The notes under the pieces are model-generated. The model saw only the letters and a list, made by a program, of their open reading frames with translations, was not told the origin of the DNA and did not search any database. Source: Thermosulfidibacter sp. (GTDB lineage Bacteria; Thermosulfidibacterota; Thermosulfidibacteria; Thermosulfidibacterales; Thermosulfidibacteraceae). Taken from it: DNA of 45,159 bases. Every line of letters starts with the position of its first letter. The stretch's first letter is position 1. This document shows positions 17,098 through 25,842 of the stretch, in pieces. A program made the position numbers and the translations under genes. The stretch lies in assembly GCA_023269715.1 (NCBI GenBank), contig JAGDVO010000015.1:73410-118568 (forward strand), read 5' to 3'.

Positions 17098-17123
17098 CTT
17101 AAAGCATGCTATTAGTTTATCTT
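17094..17123 (+). promoter_or_regulatory. Promoter of khpA
   Basis: TTGACT (17094-17099), an 18-base spacer and TATCTT (17118-17123), giving a leader of roughly 37 bases that contains AAAGGAGG before the ATG at 17167. The -35 box overlaps the stop codon of the GcvH-like gene. Confidence 0.5.
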
Positions 17124-17166
17124 AGTAGAACTTAAACCACTTAAAAACCTTAAAGGAGGATCCGTT

Positions 17167-17406
17167 ATGAGTATGTTGAGAGATCTTATTGAAACCATTG
17201 CTAAAGCCATCGTTGAAAAACCAGAAGCTGTCCATGTCAACGAAATCGATAGTGCAAAGACGATAGTACTCGAACTCAAAGTAGCCCCAGAAGACCTAGG
17301 AAGAATAATCGGAAAAGAGGGAAACAGAGCAAAGGCAATAAGAACTATCCTTTCAGCAGCAAACAAGGACAGGACAAAACGTTGTATACTTGAAATACTA
17401 AGCTAA
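17167..17406 (+). CDS. khpA: KH-domain RNA-binding protein KhpA
   Basis: KhpA (YlqC family) is a small single-KH RNA-binding protein that often pairs with KhpB/Jag and affects cell division and sRNA binding in Gram-positives. The 79 residues form one KH domain: IVLELKVAPEDLG then the GxxG loop in GRIIGKEGNRAKAIRTI. The ATG at 17167 follows AAAGGAGG with 7 bases between. It has its own promoter and a strong terminator 13 bases after the stop. In other bacteria khpA sits between rpsP and rimM, but neither is present here. Confidence 0.93.
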   Translation: MSMLRDLIETIAKAIVEKPEAVHVNEIDSAKTIVLELKVAPEDLGRIIGKEGNRAKAIRTILSAANKDRTKRCILEILS

Positions 17407-17407
17407 A

Positions 17408-18070
17408 TCAAATCTCAAGAGGTGGGTTGGTAACAGCCCACCTTTCTTTTTTAACACCATCAATAATAACCTTGCGGCCTTCTATCCTAACCCTACCTTC
17501 AGCTATGAGTTTTATAGCCATAGGATATATCTTGTGCTCGTATTCAAGAATCCTAGCGGATAGTGTTTCCTCAGTATCATCATCATAAACCGGAACAGCA
17601 GCCTGTATTATTATAGGACCAGCATCAACTTCCTCGGTGACAAAATGGACAGTACAACCAGCTATCTTAACACCGTACTCGACCGCTTGCCCTTGAGCAT
17701 GTAACCCTGGAAAAGATGGTAAGATAGCAGGATGTATGTTGATTATCCTGTTTCTAAAACGATTAACAAAATAGGGGGAAAGTATCCTCATAAAACCAGC
17801 AAGACAAACAAGCTCAACACCCCTAGCTTCCAACTCATCACCTATTGCCTTTTCAAAATCTTCCTTTCTAGGGAATTTCCTCGGATCTATAAAGATAGCT
17901 GGAACACCATGATTTCTAGCCCTGGTAAGGGCATAGGCATTCTCCTTATCAGATATAACCACTTCAATCATTGCTGGGATCTTCCCAGCTTCTATACTAT
18001 CTATAATGGCTTGAAGATTACTACCTCTACCAGAAACTAAAACACCCAGCTTTATTATTTTAGACCCCAT
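17408..18070 (-). CDS. purN: Phosphoribosylglycinamide formyltransferase PurN
   Basis: PurN transfers a formyl group from 10-formyl-THF to GAR in purine synthesis. The 220 residues show GVLVSGRGSNLQAI near the N-terminus, the catalytic NIHPAILPSFPG with Asn and His, and TEEVDAGPIIIQ with the catalytic Asp. The start overlaps the purM end by 16 bases. The C-terminus (KKERWAVTNPPLEI) is encoded by the bases that make the khpA terminator stem. There is one base between the convergent stop codons. Confidence 0.96.
   Translation of the reverse strand: MGSKIIKLGVLVSGRGSNLQAIIDSIEAGKIPAMIEVVISDKENAYALTRARNHGVPAIFIDPRKFPRKEDFEKAIGDELEARGVELVCLAGFMRILSPYFVNRFRNRIINIHPAILPSFPGLHAQGQAVEYGVKIAGCTVHFVTEEVDAGPIIIQAAVPVYDDDTEETLSARILEYEHKIYPMAIKLIAEGRVRIEGRKVIIDGVKKERWAVTNPPLEI
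17420..17452 (+). terminator. Intrinsic terminator of khpA embedded in purN coding sequence
   Basis: AGGTGGG (17420-17426) pairs perfectly with CCCACCT (17437-17443) around a ten-base loop, followed by TTCTTTTTT (17444-17452). It is a classic rho-independent terminator on the plus strand, 13 bases after the khpA stop, and lies fully inside the last codons of convergent purN. On the minus strand no T run follows it. Confidence 0.88.
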
Positions 18071-19080
18071 ACTATCACCTCCCCTTTCCCTTCCGTTATC
18101 TCACCGACAGGCAAAGCTTTAAAACCACTTTCATGTAGGGCATCAATAGCTGAATCAACTCTTTCCTTGTCGTAAACTAGAAGCATCCCAATTCCCATAT
18201 TAAAAGTCCTATACATCTCCTCCAATTCCACTTTACCCCATTCCATTAACAATTTGAATATAGGGTGGACTTCCCAAGAATCTTCATACAGAATCATATT
18301 AAACCTTCCCTTTAAAACCCTCTTTGGTTTTTCCTTCAACCCACCACCTGTAACATGAATGACAGCCTTAGGTGTAAGTCCCCTCGATTTAAGAGTTTTA
18401 ATCTCATCAACATATATTTTGGTAGGTTCGAGTAACTCTTCTCCTATAGTCCTGCCAAGTTCAGGTACATAACTTTCTACATCAAAACCCTTAACATCAA
18501 AAACTACCTTCCTCACAAGTGAGTAGCCGTTACTGTGTAAACCACTGGACGGAAGAGCAATAACAAGGTCACCTTCGGAAACCTCCCCTCTTATCATCTC
18601 CTCTTCTTCACAGACACCTACCATAAAACCGGCAAGATCATACTCTCCCTCATTGTAAAACCCTGGCATCTCAGCAGTCTCACCACCCGCAAGGTAGCAT
18701 CCACTTAACTTACAACCCTCAACTATACCCCTTATAAGATCCTTGTAAACTCTTTCATCTAACTTCCCACAGGCAATATAGTCTAGAAAAACAAGAGGAT
18801 CAGCTCCGGTTGTTATAATATCATTAGCACTCATGGCAACCAAATCTATTCCAACGGTATCATGTTTATCACACATGAAAGCGACCTTGAGCTTGGTACC
18901 AACACCATCACAGGTAACCGAAAACACAGGGTTTTTATAACCCATTACCTTGAAGAGCCCAGCAAATCCTCCTATATCCGAAATTACACCTTCTCTCTTA
19001 GTAATATTTGCAAGTTCCCTTATGAATCCAACCAAACTCTCCGCCCTATCTATATCTACACCAGCATCCTTATACCTCAT
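18055..19080 (-). CDS. purM: Phosphoribosylformylglycinamidine cyclo-ligase PurM
   Basis: PurM closes the imidazole ring of AIR with ATP. The 341 residues from the ATG at 19080 (after AGGAGGGG at a good distance; a GTG two codons earlier is too close to it) carry YKDAGVDID, GTKLKVAF, GIDLVAMSANDI and CYLAGGETAEMPG, all standard PurM blocks, and the late VTGGGLKEKPKRVL stretch. It overlaps ntrX by 11 bases and purN by 16, so purine synthesis genes are tied to the two-component operon. Confidence 0.96.
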   Translation of the reverse strand: MRYKDAGVDIDRAESLVGFIRELANITKREGVISDIGGFAGLFKVMGYKNPVFSVTCDGVGTKLKVAFMCDKHDTVGIDLVAMSANDIITTGADPLVFLDYIACGKLDERVYKDLIRGIVEGCKLSGCYLAGGETAEMPGFYNEGEYDLAGFMVGVCEEEEMIRGEVSEGDLVIALPSSGLHSNGYSLVRKVVFDVKGFDVESYVPELGRTIGEELLEPTKIYVDEIKTLKSRGLTPKAVIHVTGGGLKEKPKRVLKGRFNMILYEDSWEVHPIFKLLMEWGKVELEEMYRTFNMGIGMLLVYDKERVDSAIDALHESGFKALPVGEITEGKGEVIVWGLK

Positions 19081-20422
19081 CTCCACCCCTCCTTATACCG
19101 TAACTCCTAAGCTTCCTATAAAGGTGAGTCCTTTCTATACCTAGTTCCTCAGCTGTCCTAGATATGTTCCAATTGTTTTTCTTCAGTAATTTGAGTATAT
19201 ATTCCCTCTCGAAAAATTCTTTAGCCTCCTTTAAACTTATCACTCTTTCAGATGGAAAAGAGGATCCCAAAGGAAAGGGAAGATCCTTCTCTTCTATGAC
19301 CTTCTTATTCACGGTTATAACGAGTCTCTCCATAAGATTTCTTAACTCTCTAACATTACCAGGCCATTCGTAGTTAGCTAAAACTTTCAGTGCTCCTTCA
19401 GATATATCTTCAACTACTCTTCTATACTTGGTACTGAACTTTCTTATAAAGTACCTTGCAAGATGTGGAATATCTTCCTTCCTTTCCCTAAGAGGTGGAA
19501 CGTAAATGGGAAAGACGTTAAGTCTGTAGTAAAGGTCCTTACGGAAATTGCCTTTTGTGACTTCTTCTTCAAGATTCTTGTTCGTAGAAGATATCACACG
19601 AATATCGATCTCTATAGGATAGGTACCTCCTATCCTCTCTATTTTGAGTTCTTCAAGCACTCTCAAAACTTTAGCCTGCACAGACAAACTCATATCCCCT
19701 ACTTCATCGAAATATATGGTTCCACCATTTGCAAGTTCAAACTTACCCCTTTTTCCCTCGGAAGATAGGTTACAAGCTCCTCTTTCCCAACCAAACAACT
19801 CATACTCTATCCTATCCATAGGTATAGCTGCACAGTTAACTTCAACAAATGGTTTATCCTTCCTAGGAGAAAGCTCATGAATCATTCTGGCAACTATCTC
19901 TTTACCAGAACCACTCTCTCCGTATATCAAAACCCAACAGTCAGTAGGAGCGACGAGTTCTATAGTTTCTCTGAGCCTCTTTATAGCATCACTAACACCT
20001 ATTAATTCTCTGTCCTCACTTAACTTGGTTCTTAACTCTTTTACCTCTAGCTTTATCCTACCTTCTTCTATAGCCTTCTCCACCTTAAGAAGGAGCTTTT
20101 CGAGATCTAATGGCTTTTCTAGAAAATCAAAAGCACCCAGCTTGACGGCTTTAACAGCAGTCTCAATAGTACCATGACCAGAAATTATAAGTATGGGAAG
20201 ATCGGGATGCACACTCTTTATCCTTTCCAGAATCTCCAGCCCATCTCTGTCGGGGAGCCATATATCGAGTATAACAAGATCGGGAAGTTTTCTCTCGATT
20301 ACGGATATAGCCTCACTTCCGGTTAGCGCACCTTCAGTTATATAACCTTCGTCTTCAAGAACCTCTCTCACTGTAGATAAAACCTCAGACTCATCATCAA
20401 CAACAACCACATATCCCTTCAC
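19070..20422 (-). CDS. NtrX-type response regulator with AAA+ domain but no GAFTGA motif
   Basis: A receiver-AAA+-Fis protein of about 450 residues in the NtrC/NtrX group, paired with the NtrY-like kinase upstream. Receiver: VVVDDE and phospho-acceptor Asp53 in VILDIWLP. AAA+: Walker A GESGSGKE (168-175) and Walker B FDEVGD. C-terminal Fis-type HTH: NISRTAEELGIERTHLYRKL. The sigma-54 contact loop, normally GAFTGA, reads GACNLS (about 215-220), so direct activation of sigma-54 polymerase is doubtful, as in some NtrX and NtrC proteins. The start is placed at the GTG at 20422, after AGGGGTG. A GTG three codons earlier is too close to that site. Confidence 0.88.
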   Translation of the reverse strand: MKGYVVVVDDESEVLSTVREVLEDEGYITEGALTGSEAISVIERKLPDLVILDIWLPDRDGLEILERIKSVHPDLPILIISGHGTIETAVKAVKLGAFDFLEKPLDLEKLLLKVEKAIEEGRIKLEVKELRTKLSEDRELIGVSDAIKRLRETIELVAPTDCWVLIYGESGSGKEIVARMIHELSPRKDKPFVEVNCAAIPMDRIEYELFGWERGACNLSSEGKRGKFELANGGTIYFDEVGDMSLSVQAKVLRVLEELKIERIGGTYPIEIDIRVISSTNKNLEEEVTKGNFRKDLYYRLNVFPIYVPPLRERKEDIPHLARYFIRKFSTKYRRVVEDISEGALKVLANYEWPGNVRELRNLMERLVITVNKKVIEEKDLPFPLGSSFPSERVISLKEAKEFFEREYILKLLKKNNWNISRTAEELGIERTHLYRKLRSYGIRRGGDEV

Positions 20423-20423
20423 T

Positions 20424-22529
20424 TTACACACCCCTATATGGTATTTCTATTGTAAATATCGCACCCCTTGGATAATTGTCACTTACACTTATATACCCAC
20501 CATGATCGGCTATGATCCTATCCGTTATCGTGAGCCCAAGCCCTATACCCCCATCCTTCTTCGAATAGTAGGGTGCAAATATCTTTTCCTTTTCTTCATC
20601 GGGTATACCAACTCCAGTGTCCGCTATACTTATTACTATCATGTTTCTCTCTTTATCATACTTTAAAGATATGTCTACTCTACCAGAACCATACATCGCA
20701 TGAATAGCATTATCGAGGATATTAATAAGAGCTCTCCTTAGCTGTTCGCCATCTGCTAAGATCTTCTCAGGAAAATCACTATCAACAAGGAGGTTAAATT
20801 CGACATTTTTATTTGACAGACTGTATAACTCGACTAGCTCTTTGACTATAGATACAAGGTTTGTAACTCCAAACTTGACCTCAGGCATTCTTGCGAATCT
20901 ATAAAATTCATCTATCAATCTCCTCATACTATCCACGGATCTTACTATTGTATTCACTATTCTTGAAAAGCTTTCCTTGTCGTCTACTCTATCCAGATAC
21001 TTCTTTAGTAGTCTCTGTGCCGAAAGTTTTATCGGAGTAAGTGGATTCTTTATCTCATGGGCTAGTCTTCTGGCGACCTCTTCCCATACAAGCGCCCTCT
21101 GAGCCTTTGTTAACTCGGTAACATCATCGATAACGATCAAAAATCCTATGATATTACCGTAACTAGATTTTAAACTGTTAACCTTTATAAAGAGATTCCT
21201 AACTTCATCCTTTATCTCCATGTCCACACTAGCTACAAAAGGCCTTCTTTCTTGCAATCCCCTGTCTCTTAGAAAGTCAACTACCACTTCGTATATCCTT
21301 CTATAATTATCTCTAGAAAAAACTTCATAGTATTTTTTACCAACCAATTCGTCCACGCTGCAATCCATTCCAAAAAGCTCCATGAAAGCACTGTTAACTA
21401 TAGTTATCCTACCTTCCTTATCGAGAGATATAATACCAGAACTCACACTCTCAACTATCGTCTCTATAAATTTCCTTCTCTCTTCTAACAACCTCGTCTT
21501 TTCACCAAGCTCTAAGACCATTTCATTAAAGGATTTTACCAAAGTAGCCAACTCGTCTTCGCCTTTAACTTCAAGAGTAAACGAAAAATTACCCTTAGAA
21601 ACCTCTTTCGTAGCAAGTATCAAAAGTTCTATGGGTTCAACCACCGATTTCGCTAGTTGTAAGCCAAACCACATAGAGGCAAATATCACAATCAACATTA
21701 TAAATAAGAAGGTATAGACATAACTCTTTTCTATGTATACCCTCATCTTGTTGAGATGCATAAATTCACGGTAGATACTCTCAATATAGCCCAAACCTTT
21801 TGAAATATCCTTGGGCAACCTATCAACGATTACTAAGACCCTACCATCAAAAGGCTTAATGTAGAAATAATACCTACCGGAATAAAAGACACTAGTTTCC
21901 CTACTCTCAAAAGCTTCCCTAACTGAATTAATAACGTCAACCTCTTTTTTATATTCACTTTTCCTTTCGACTCCTATACCCCCACCCTTGGAATTGTAAA
22001 CCCATATGGCCATAAGTCCATATTTATTTAAAAAGTGTTCCAAGTTATTCAAAGTATTATAATCACTTTTTAGTACATCCTCTGCTATAAGAGACATCCT
22101 CTTATTCTTCTCTTCAATGTAAGCCCTGGATAACTCAACAGAACTATCGGTAATAGCATGAATCCTACTTGAGAACCAATTGGAAAGTGATTTGTGTATA
22201 AAACCTACCGAAAGTACAAGAAGAAAGACGGCAGGAACAAGACTTACTCCTATAAAGCTCAATATCACTTTAAACCTGAAGGAAGCTCCCACAAGTCCTC
22301 TCTTTCTGGCCATATAGGCTTTGATAATCGTTCGGGCTATCAGAATAAAAAGAATAACAATTACTATAAGATTTATGTTAACTATCAGAAAAACTACGAG
22401 ATTTATTGGATAAAGAGAAATACCCTTTTTCATTTCAAGATAAAACTGGAAAGTAAGCAGGAGAGAAACAACCATAAAGATAACAAAAATTCCTATTAAT
22501 TTCCTTATTCTACTTCTTTCTACCTTCAT
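20424..22529 (-). CDS. NtrY-like membrane sensor histidine kinase
   Basis: A 701-residue membrane kinase. Order: membrane segments near 11-30, 42-65 and 88-111, an extracytoplasmic region (about 112-265), another segment near 271-293, HAMP (about 294-345), PAS (about 355-470), HisKA with phospho-acceptor His491 in LAHEIKNPLTP, and HATPase with Asn607, DTGVGIP (637-643) and GIGLGL (661-666). Topology and domain order match NtrY, which senses nitrogen or redox state in other bacteria. The signal here is unknown. It overlaps the DUF4390 gene by 20 bases, and the regulator gene starts 1 base after its stop. Confidence 0.9.
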   Translation of the reverse strand: MKVERSRIRKLIGIFVIFMVVSLLLTFQFYLEMKKGISLYPINLVVFLIVNINLIVIVILFILIARTIIKAYMARKRGLVGASFRFKVILSFIGVSLVPAVFLLVLSVGFIHKSLSNWFSSRIHAITDSSVELSRAYIEEKNKRMSLIAEDVLKSDYNTLNNLEHFLNKYGLMAIWVYNSKGGGIGVERKSEYKKEVDVINSVREAFESRETSVFYSGRYYFYIKPFDGRVLVIVDRLPKDISKGLGYIESIYREFMHLNKMRVYIEKSYVYTFLFIMLIVIFASMWFGLQLAKSVVEPIELLILATKEVSKGNFSFTLEVKGEDELATLVKSFNEMVLELGEKTRLLEERRKFIETIVESVSSGIISLDKEGRITIVNSAFMELFGMDCSVDELVGKKYYEVFSRDNYRRIYEVVVDFLRDRGLQERRPFVASVDMEIKDEVRNLFIKVNSLKSSYGNIIGFLIVIDDVTELTKAQRALVWEEVARRLAHEIKNPLTPIKLSAQRLLKKYLDRVDDKESFSRIVNTIVRSVDSMRRLIDEFYRFARMPEVKFGVTNLVSIVKELVELYSLSNKNVEFNLLVDSDFPEKILADGEQLRRALINILDNAIHAMYGSGRVDISLKYDKERNMIVISIADTGVGIPDEEKEKIFAPYYSKKDGGIGLGLTITDRIIADHGGYISVSDNYPRGAIFTIEIPYRGV

Positions 22530-23025
22530 CCCTTAAACTACAAGAAACCCAGTTTGTTTTATACTCAACAAAGAAGCCAAATATACTCCATATCCCTCTT
22601 AAATACTCGTTCCTAGAAACAGCTCTCACTCTTTGTGGTTTAAAAGAAGATGGTAAATTAATAACTAGGTTTGAAACGAAATTTTTAAAATTCTCATATT
22701 TTCTAAACCTTTTCTCATATTCAGACTTAACTATGTACATGTTACTTATAGAGTCCCGGTAGAATTTAAAGCTTTTTTTCAAGCTCTGGTCACCCATTTC
22801 AAATTCAATATCGAGAATGTAAATTAGACCATCATCAAACTTTTCATTGATATCATTCAAAAGACCTATATCGAAATGTAAAACAACTACCGTATATGCC
22901 TTGTTATTATAATACTCACAGGATTGAATATTGAAATCAGCAGAAAGCACTTTAAGGGGAAGTAGTAGCATATATATTAAAAGTATAATACCTATTAAAA
23001 TTATTCTCAATCTTGATATCCTCAT
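22510..23025 (-). CDS. DUF4390 protein
   Basis: A 171-residue exported or membrane-tethered protein with an N-terminal hydrophobic stretch (LRIILIGIILLIYMLLLPLKVLSA, about 6-29), then a beta-rich body of alternating hydrophobic strands. Position directly before an ntrY-like kinase is the usual place for DUF4390 proteins, and its size and hydrophobic pattern fit. The function is unknown; a periplasmic accessory to the kinase is my inference from context. First gene of the ntrYX-purMN operon, divergent from ade with 26 bases between starts. Confidence 0.75.
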   Translation of the reverse strand: MRISRLRIILIGIILLIYMLLLPLKVLSADFNIQSCEYYNNKAYTVVVLHFDIGLLNDINEKFDDGLIYILDIEFEMGDQSLKKSFKFYRDSISNMYIVKSEYEKRFRKYENFKNFVSNLVINLPSSFKPQRVRAVSRNEYLRGIWSIFGFFVEYKTNWVSCSLRDEGRKK

Positions 23026-23041
23026 CCCCCTATTGTATTAG
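23013..23041 (+). promoter_or_regulatory. Promoter of ade, predicted leaderless
   Basis: TTGATA (23013-23018), a 17-base spacer and TATTAG (23036-23041). The ade ATG at 23052 is 10 bases past the -10 box, so the leader would be only a few bases. The promoter overlaps the 5' end of the divergent DUF4390 gene. Confidence 0.55.
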
Positions 23042-23051
23042 TAAGGATAGC

Positions 23052-24785
23052 ATGAAATTGGATATCAATACAATAAAGAATCTCATCAAGGTAGCCCGTA
23101 AACAAGAAGAAGCTGATCTAGTCATCAAAGGTGCAATGATGCTCGACGTTTTCTGTGGTAAACTCGAAAAAAAAGATATAGCTATAAAAGATGGTTTTAT
23201 TGTAGGTATAGGAGAAAATTACCAGGCAAAAGAAGAAATCAATGTAGACAGATGTTTTGTAGTTCCAGGGTACATAGACGCCCATATACACATAGAGAGT
23301 ACTATGTTACATCCAGTTGAGTTAGTAAAAGCGATACTCCCAAGAGGAACAACAGCGCTCGTCTGTGATCCTCATGAAATAGCAAACGTACTTGGTAATG
23401 AAGGAATAAAGTACCTACTAGAAGAGACAGAGGGATTACCTGTAGACTTTTTCTTCACTGTTCCTTCTTGTGTTCCAGCTGCTAAAGGACTTGAAACCTC
23501 CGGTGCGGAAATTACAGCGGAAGATATAAAAATGTGGATTAAACACCCTAGAATAGTGGGGCTCGGTGAAGTAATGAACTATCCAGCTGTACTTAATATG
23601 AGTGAAGAAGTCCTAGAAAAGATAATGATAGCAATTGAAGCTGGTAAGAGAATAGATGGACATGCTCCGCAACTCGTAGGCGATGATCTATGTGCATACG
23701 CCGCCTGTGGAATATGGTCAGATCATGAATGTACAACACTACGTGAAGCGGAGGACAAACTGAAAAGGGGCGTGTATATAATGATACGCGAAGGATCGAC
23801 GGCAAAGAATATGGCCTCTCTTATCCCGCTTGTGAGAGCCTATGGAGTGTCGAGATTTATGCTCGTAAGTGATGATAGGCATCCTGACGATCTCTTAGAA
23901 GAGGGACATCTTGATATAGTACTTAGAAAGGCAATTTATATGGGACTACCACCAAACATAGCAGTAAGAATGGTAACTTTTAATCCCGCTTTTTATTTTG
24001 GCCTTTCAAGAAGGGGGGCAATAGCTCCAGGATACATAGCCGATATGGTAATTGTTAATAATCTGAGAGAATTTTATCCCCACTATGTGATCAAAAACGG
24101 AAAAATAGTGGCAAGAGATATGAAACTTATATTCGAAATGATGCCGCCTAGAAGACCTAAAGCCAGCAGTTTTAATGTGAACCTTAAAGAAAACGAGATA
24201 TTCAAAATAGAAGCCAAAGGTAAGAAAGTAAGAGTAATAGGAATAATTCCAGGAGAAATACTAACAGAAGAGATCATAGAAGAACTTCCGATAGTTGAGG
24301 GGAAAGTTTTAGTATCCCCTGAAAAGGATATAGTAAAACTTGCAGTTGTAGAAAGGCACAAAGGTACAGGTAATGTAGGTTTGGGATTTGTAAAGGGACT
24401 TGGGCTAAAGAAAGGAGCTATAGGACTCAGCGTAGCGCACGATTCTCATAACATAATAATAGCTGGTACAAACGATGCGGATATGGAAGAAGTTTTACAC
24501 GAAATTATAAGGTTACAAGGTGGAATAGCCATAGCAGCAGAGGGAAAAGTCATAGAAAGTTTACCTTTACCAATAGCAGGGCTGATGTCCGATCTACCGA
24601 TAAACAAGGTTGTAGACAAACTTAAACAACTAAAAGTGATAGCAAGGTATCTCGGTTCAAGCCTTGAAAATCCATTCATGACTCTTTCATTCTTGGCTCT
24701 ACCTGTAATTCCAAAACTAAAGCTCACCGATAAAGGATTGTTTAATGTTGATAAATTCTCATTTGTCGATCTATTTGTCGATTGA
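23052..24785 (+). CDS. ade: Adenine deaminase
   Basis: Ade converts adenine to hypoxanthine and ammonia for purine salvage. The 577 residues from the ATG at 23052 match the bacterial Ade family: metal motif GYIDAHIHIEST, then CDPHEIANVLG, GLGEVMNYP, IDGHAPQLVG and SDDRHPDDLLEEGHLD, all amidohydrolase metal and substrate positions. The C-terminal domain has RHKGTGNVGLGFVKGLGLKKGA. Longer readings start at weaker sites. PstS begins 36 bases downstream on the same strand, so some read-through is possible. Confidence 0.96.
   Translation: MKLDINTIKNLIKVARKQEEADLVIKGAMMLDVFCGKLEKKDIAIKDGFIVGIGENYQAKEEINVDRCFVVPGYIDAHIHIESTMLHPVELVKAILPRGTTALVCDPHEIANVLGNEGIKYLLEETEGLPVDFFFTVPSCVPAAKGLETSGAEITAEDIKMWIKHPRIVGLGEVMNYPAVLNMSEEVLEKIMIAIEAGKRIDGHAPQLVGDDLCAYAACGIWSDHECTTLREAEDKLKRGVYIMIREGSTAKNMASLIPLVRAYGVSRFMLVSDDRHPDDLLEEGHLDIVLRKAIYMGLPPNIAVRMVTFNPAFYFGLSRRGAIAPGYIADMVIVNNLREFYPHYVIKNGKIVARDMKLIFEMMPPRRPKASSFNVNLKENEIFKIEAKGKKVRVIGIIPGEILTEEIIEELPIVEGKVLVSPEKDIVKLAVVERHKGTGNVGLGFVKGLGLKKGAIGLSVAHDSHNIIIAGTNDADMEEVLHEIIRLQGGIAIAAEGKVIESLPLPIAGLMSDLPINKVVDKLKQLKVIARYLGSSLENPFMTLSFLALPVIPKLKLTDKGLFNVDKFSFVDLFVD
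24761..24782 (+). repeat. Direct repeat ATTTGTCGAT upstream of pstS
   Basis: ATTTGTCGAT occurs at 24761-24770 and again at 24773-24782, a 12-base period, ending 38 bases before the pstS start. It lies in the last codons of ade (encoding F-V-D twice). Such paired direct repeats look like a PhoB-type operator, although PhoB boxes usually have an 11-base period. No clear -10 was placed. Confidence 0.5.
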
Positions 24786-24820
24786 AATAGAAGGGAAAAA
24801 CCCAATTAGGGGGTGGAGTT

Positions 24821-25837
24821 ATGAAAAAACTTCTATCAATGTTAGGTGTAGCAATCTTTACACTGTCAATTTATTTAGTAGCTTCCAGGGCTGGAGTGGA
24901 AATAACCGGTGCTGGTGCTACATTCCCCTACCCGCTTTACGCCAGGTGGGCAGATAGGTTTTTCAAAGAAACAGGTAACAAAGTGAACTACCAATCAATA
25001 GGATCAGGTGGTGGTATAAGACAGATAACTTCAAGGACTGTAGACTTTGGTGCATCCGATGCCCCACTTGAACCTAAGGAAATTAATAGTAAAAAACTTC
25101 TCCAATTCCCCACTGTTATAGGAGCAGTAGTTATTACCTACAACATACCTGGAGTCAAAACTCATATTAACCTTGATGGGAAGGCAGTCTGTTATATTTA
25201 TCTAGGTAAAATCAAAAAGTGGAACGATTCTTATATCAAGAACCTGAATAGAAACATTAACCTACCAGACCTCAATATAACACCTGTTCATAGATCCGAT
25301 GGCAGTGGAACTACCTGGATCTTCACAAACTGGCTAACAAAGGTATGCCCTGAATGGGCAAACTCTGTAAAATATGGCACCAGTGTAAACTGGCCTACAG
25401 GAATAGGTGGAAAGGGTAACGAAGGTGTGGCAAACTATATAAAAAGGACTATAGGTGCAATAGGGTACGTGGAGTACATATACGCAAAGCAGAATAATCT
25501 GGAATATGCCAAGATAAAAAATAAAGCTGGAAACTTTGTCGAACCTACAATAAAGACAATTCAAAGCGCAAGTGCAAGCGCAAAGTGGGATCCTCAAAAA
25601 CACTTTTACGAAGTACTAACCAATCAGAGTGGAAAAGATGCCTATCCAATAGCTGGAGCTACATTTATTCTTGTTGCCAAGGATCAACCTGAAAGGGTTA
25701 AGAAAGCTCTTATGTTCTTCAAGTGGGCTTTCCAAAAAGGAGACGAAGATGCTATTAGCTTACATTACGTTCCCCTTCCACAGAAAGTAAAGAATATGAT
25801 ATTCGAATACTGGAAAAAGAATAACGTAGCACCATAA
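24821..25837 (+). CDS. pstS: Phosphate ABC transporter substrate-binding protein PstS
   Basis: PstS binds inorganic phosphate in the periplasm and delivers it to PstCA. The 338 residues start with a signal peptide (about 1-23, no lipobox Cys seen), then ITGAGATFPYPLYARW, the phosphate-binding SGGGIRQI, DFGASDAPL, and RSDGSGTTWIFTNW, all PstS hallmarks. The ATG follows AGGGGGTGGAG. It leads pstSCAB. phoU, often the fifth gene, is not present. Confidence 0.96.
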   Translation: MKKLLSMLGVAIFTLSIYLVASRAGVEITGAGATFPYPLYARWADRFFKETGNKVNYQSIGSGGGIRQITSRTVDFGASDAPLEPKEINSKKLLQFPTVIGAVVITYNIPGVKTHINLDGKAVCYIYLGKIKKWNDSYIKNLNRNINLPDLNITPVHRSDGSGTTWIFTNWLTKVCPEWANSVKYGTSVNWPTGIGGKGNEGVANYIKRTIGAIGYVEYIYAKQNNLEYAKIKNKAGNFVEPTIKTIQSASASAKWDPQKHFYEVLTNQSGKDAYPIAGATFILVAKDQPERVKKALMFFKWAFQKGDEDAISLHYVPLPQKVKNMIFEYWKKNNVAP

Positions 25838-25842
25838 TTAAT

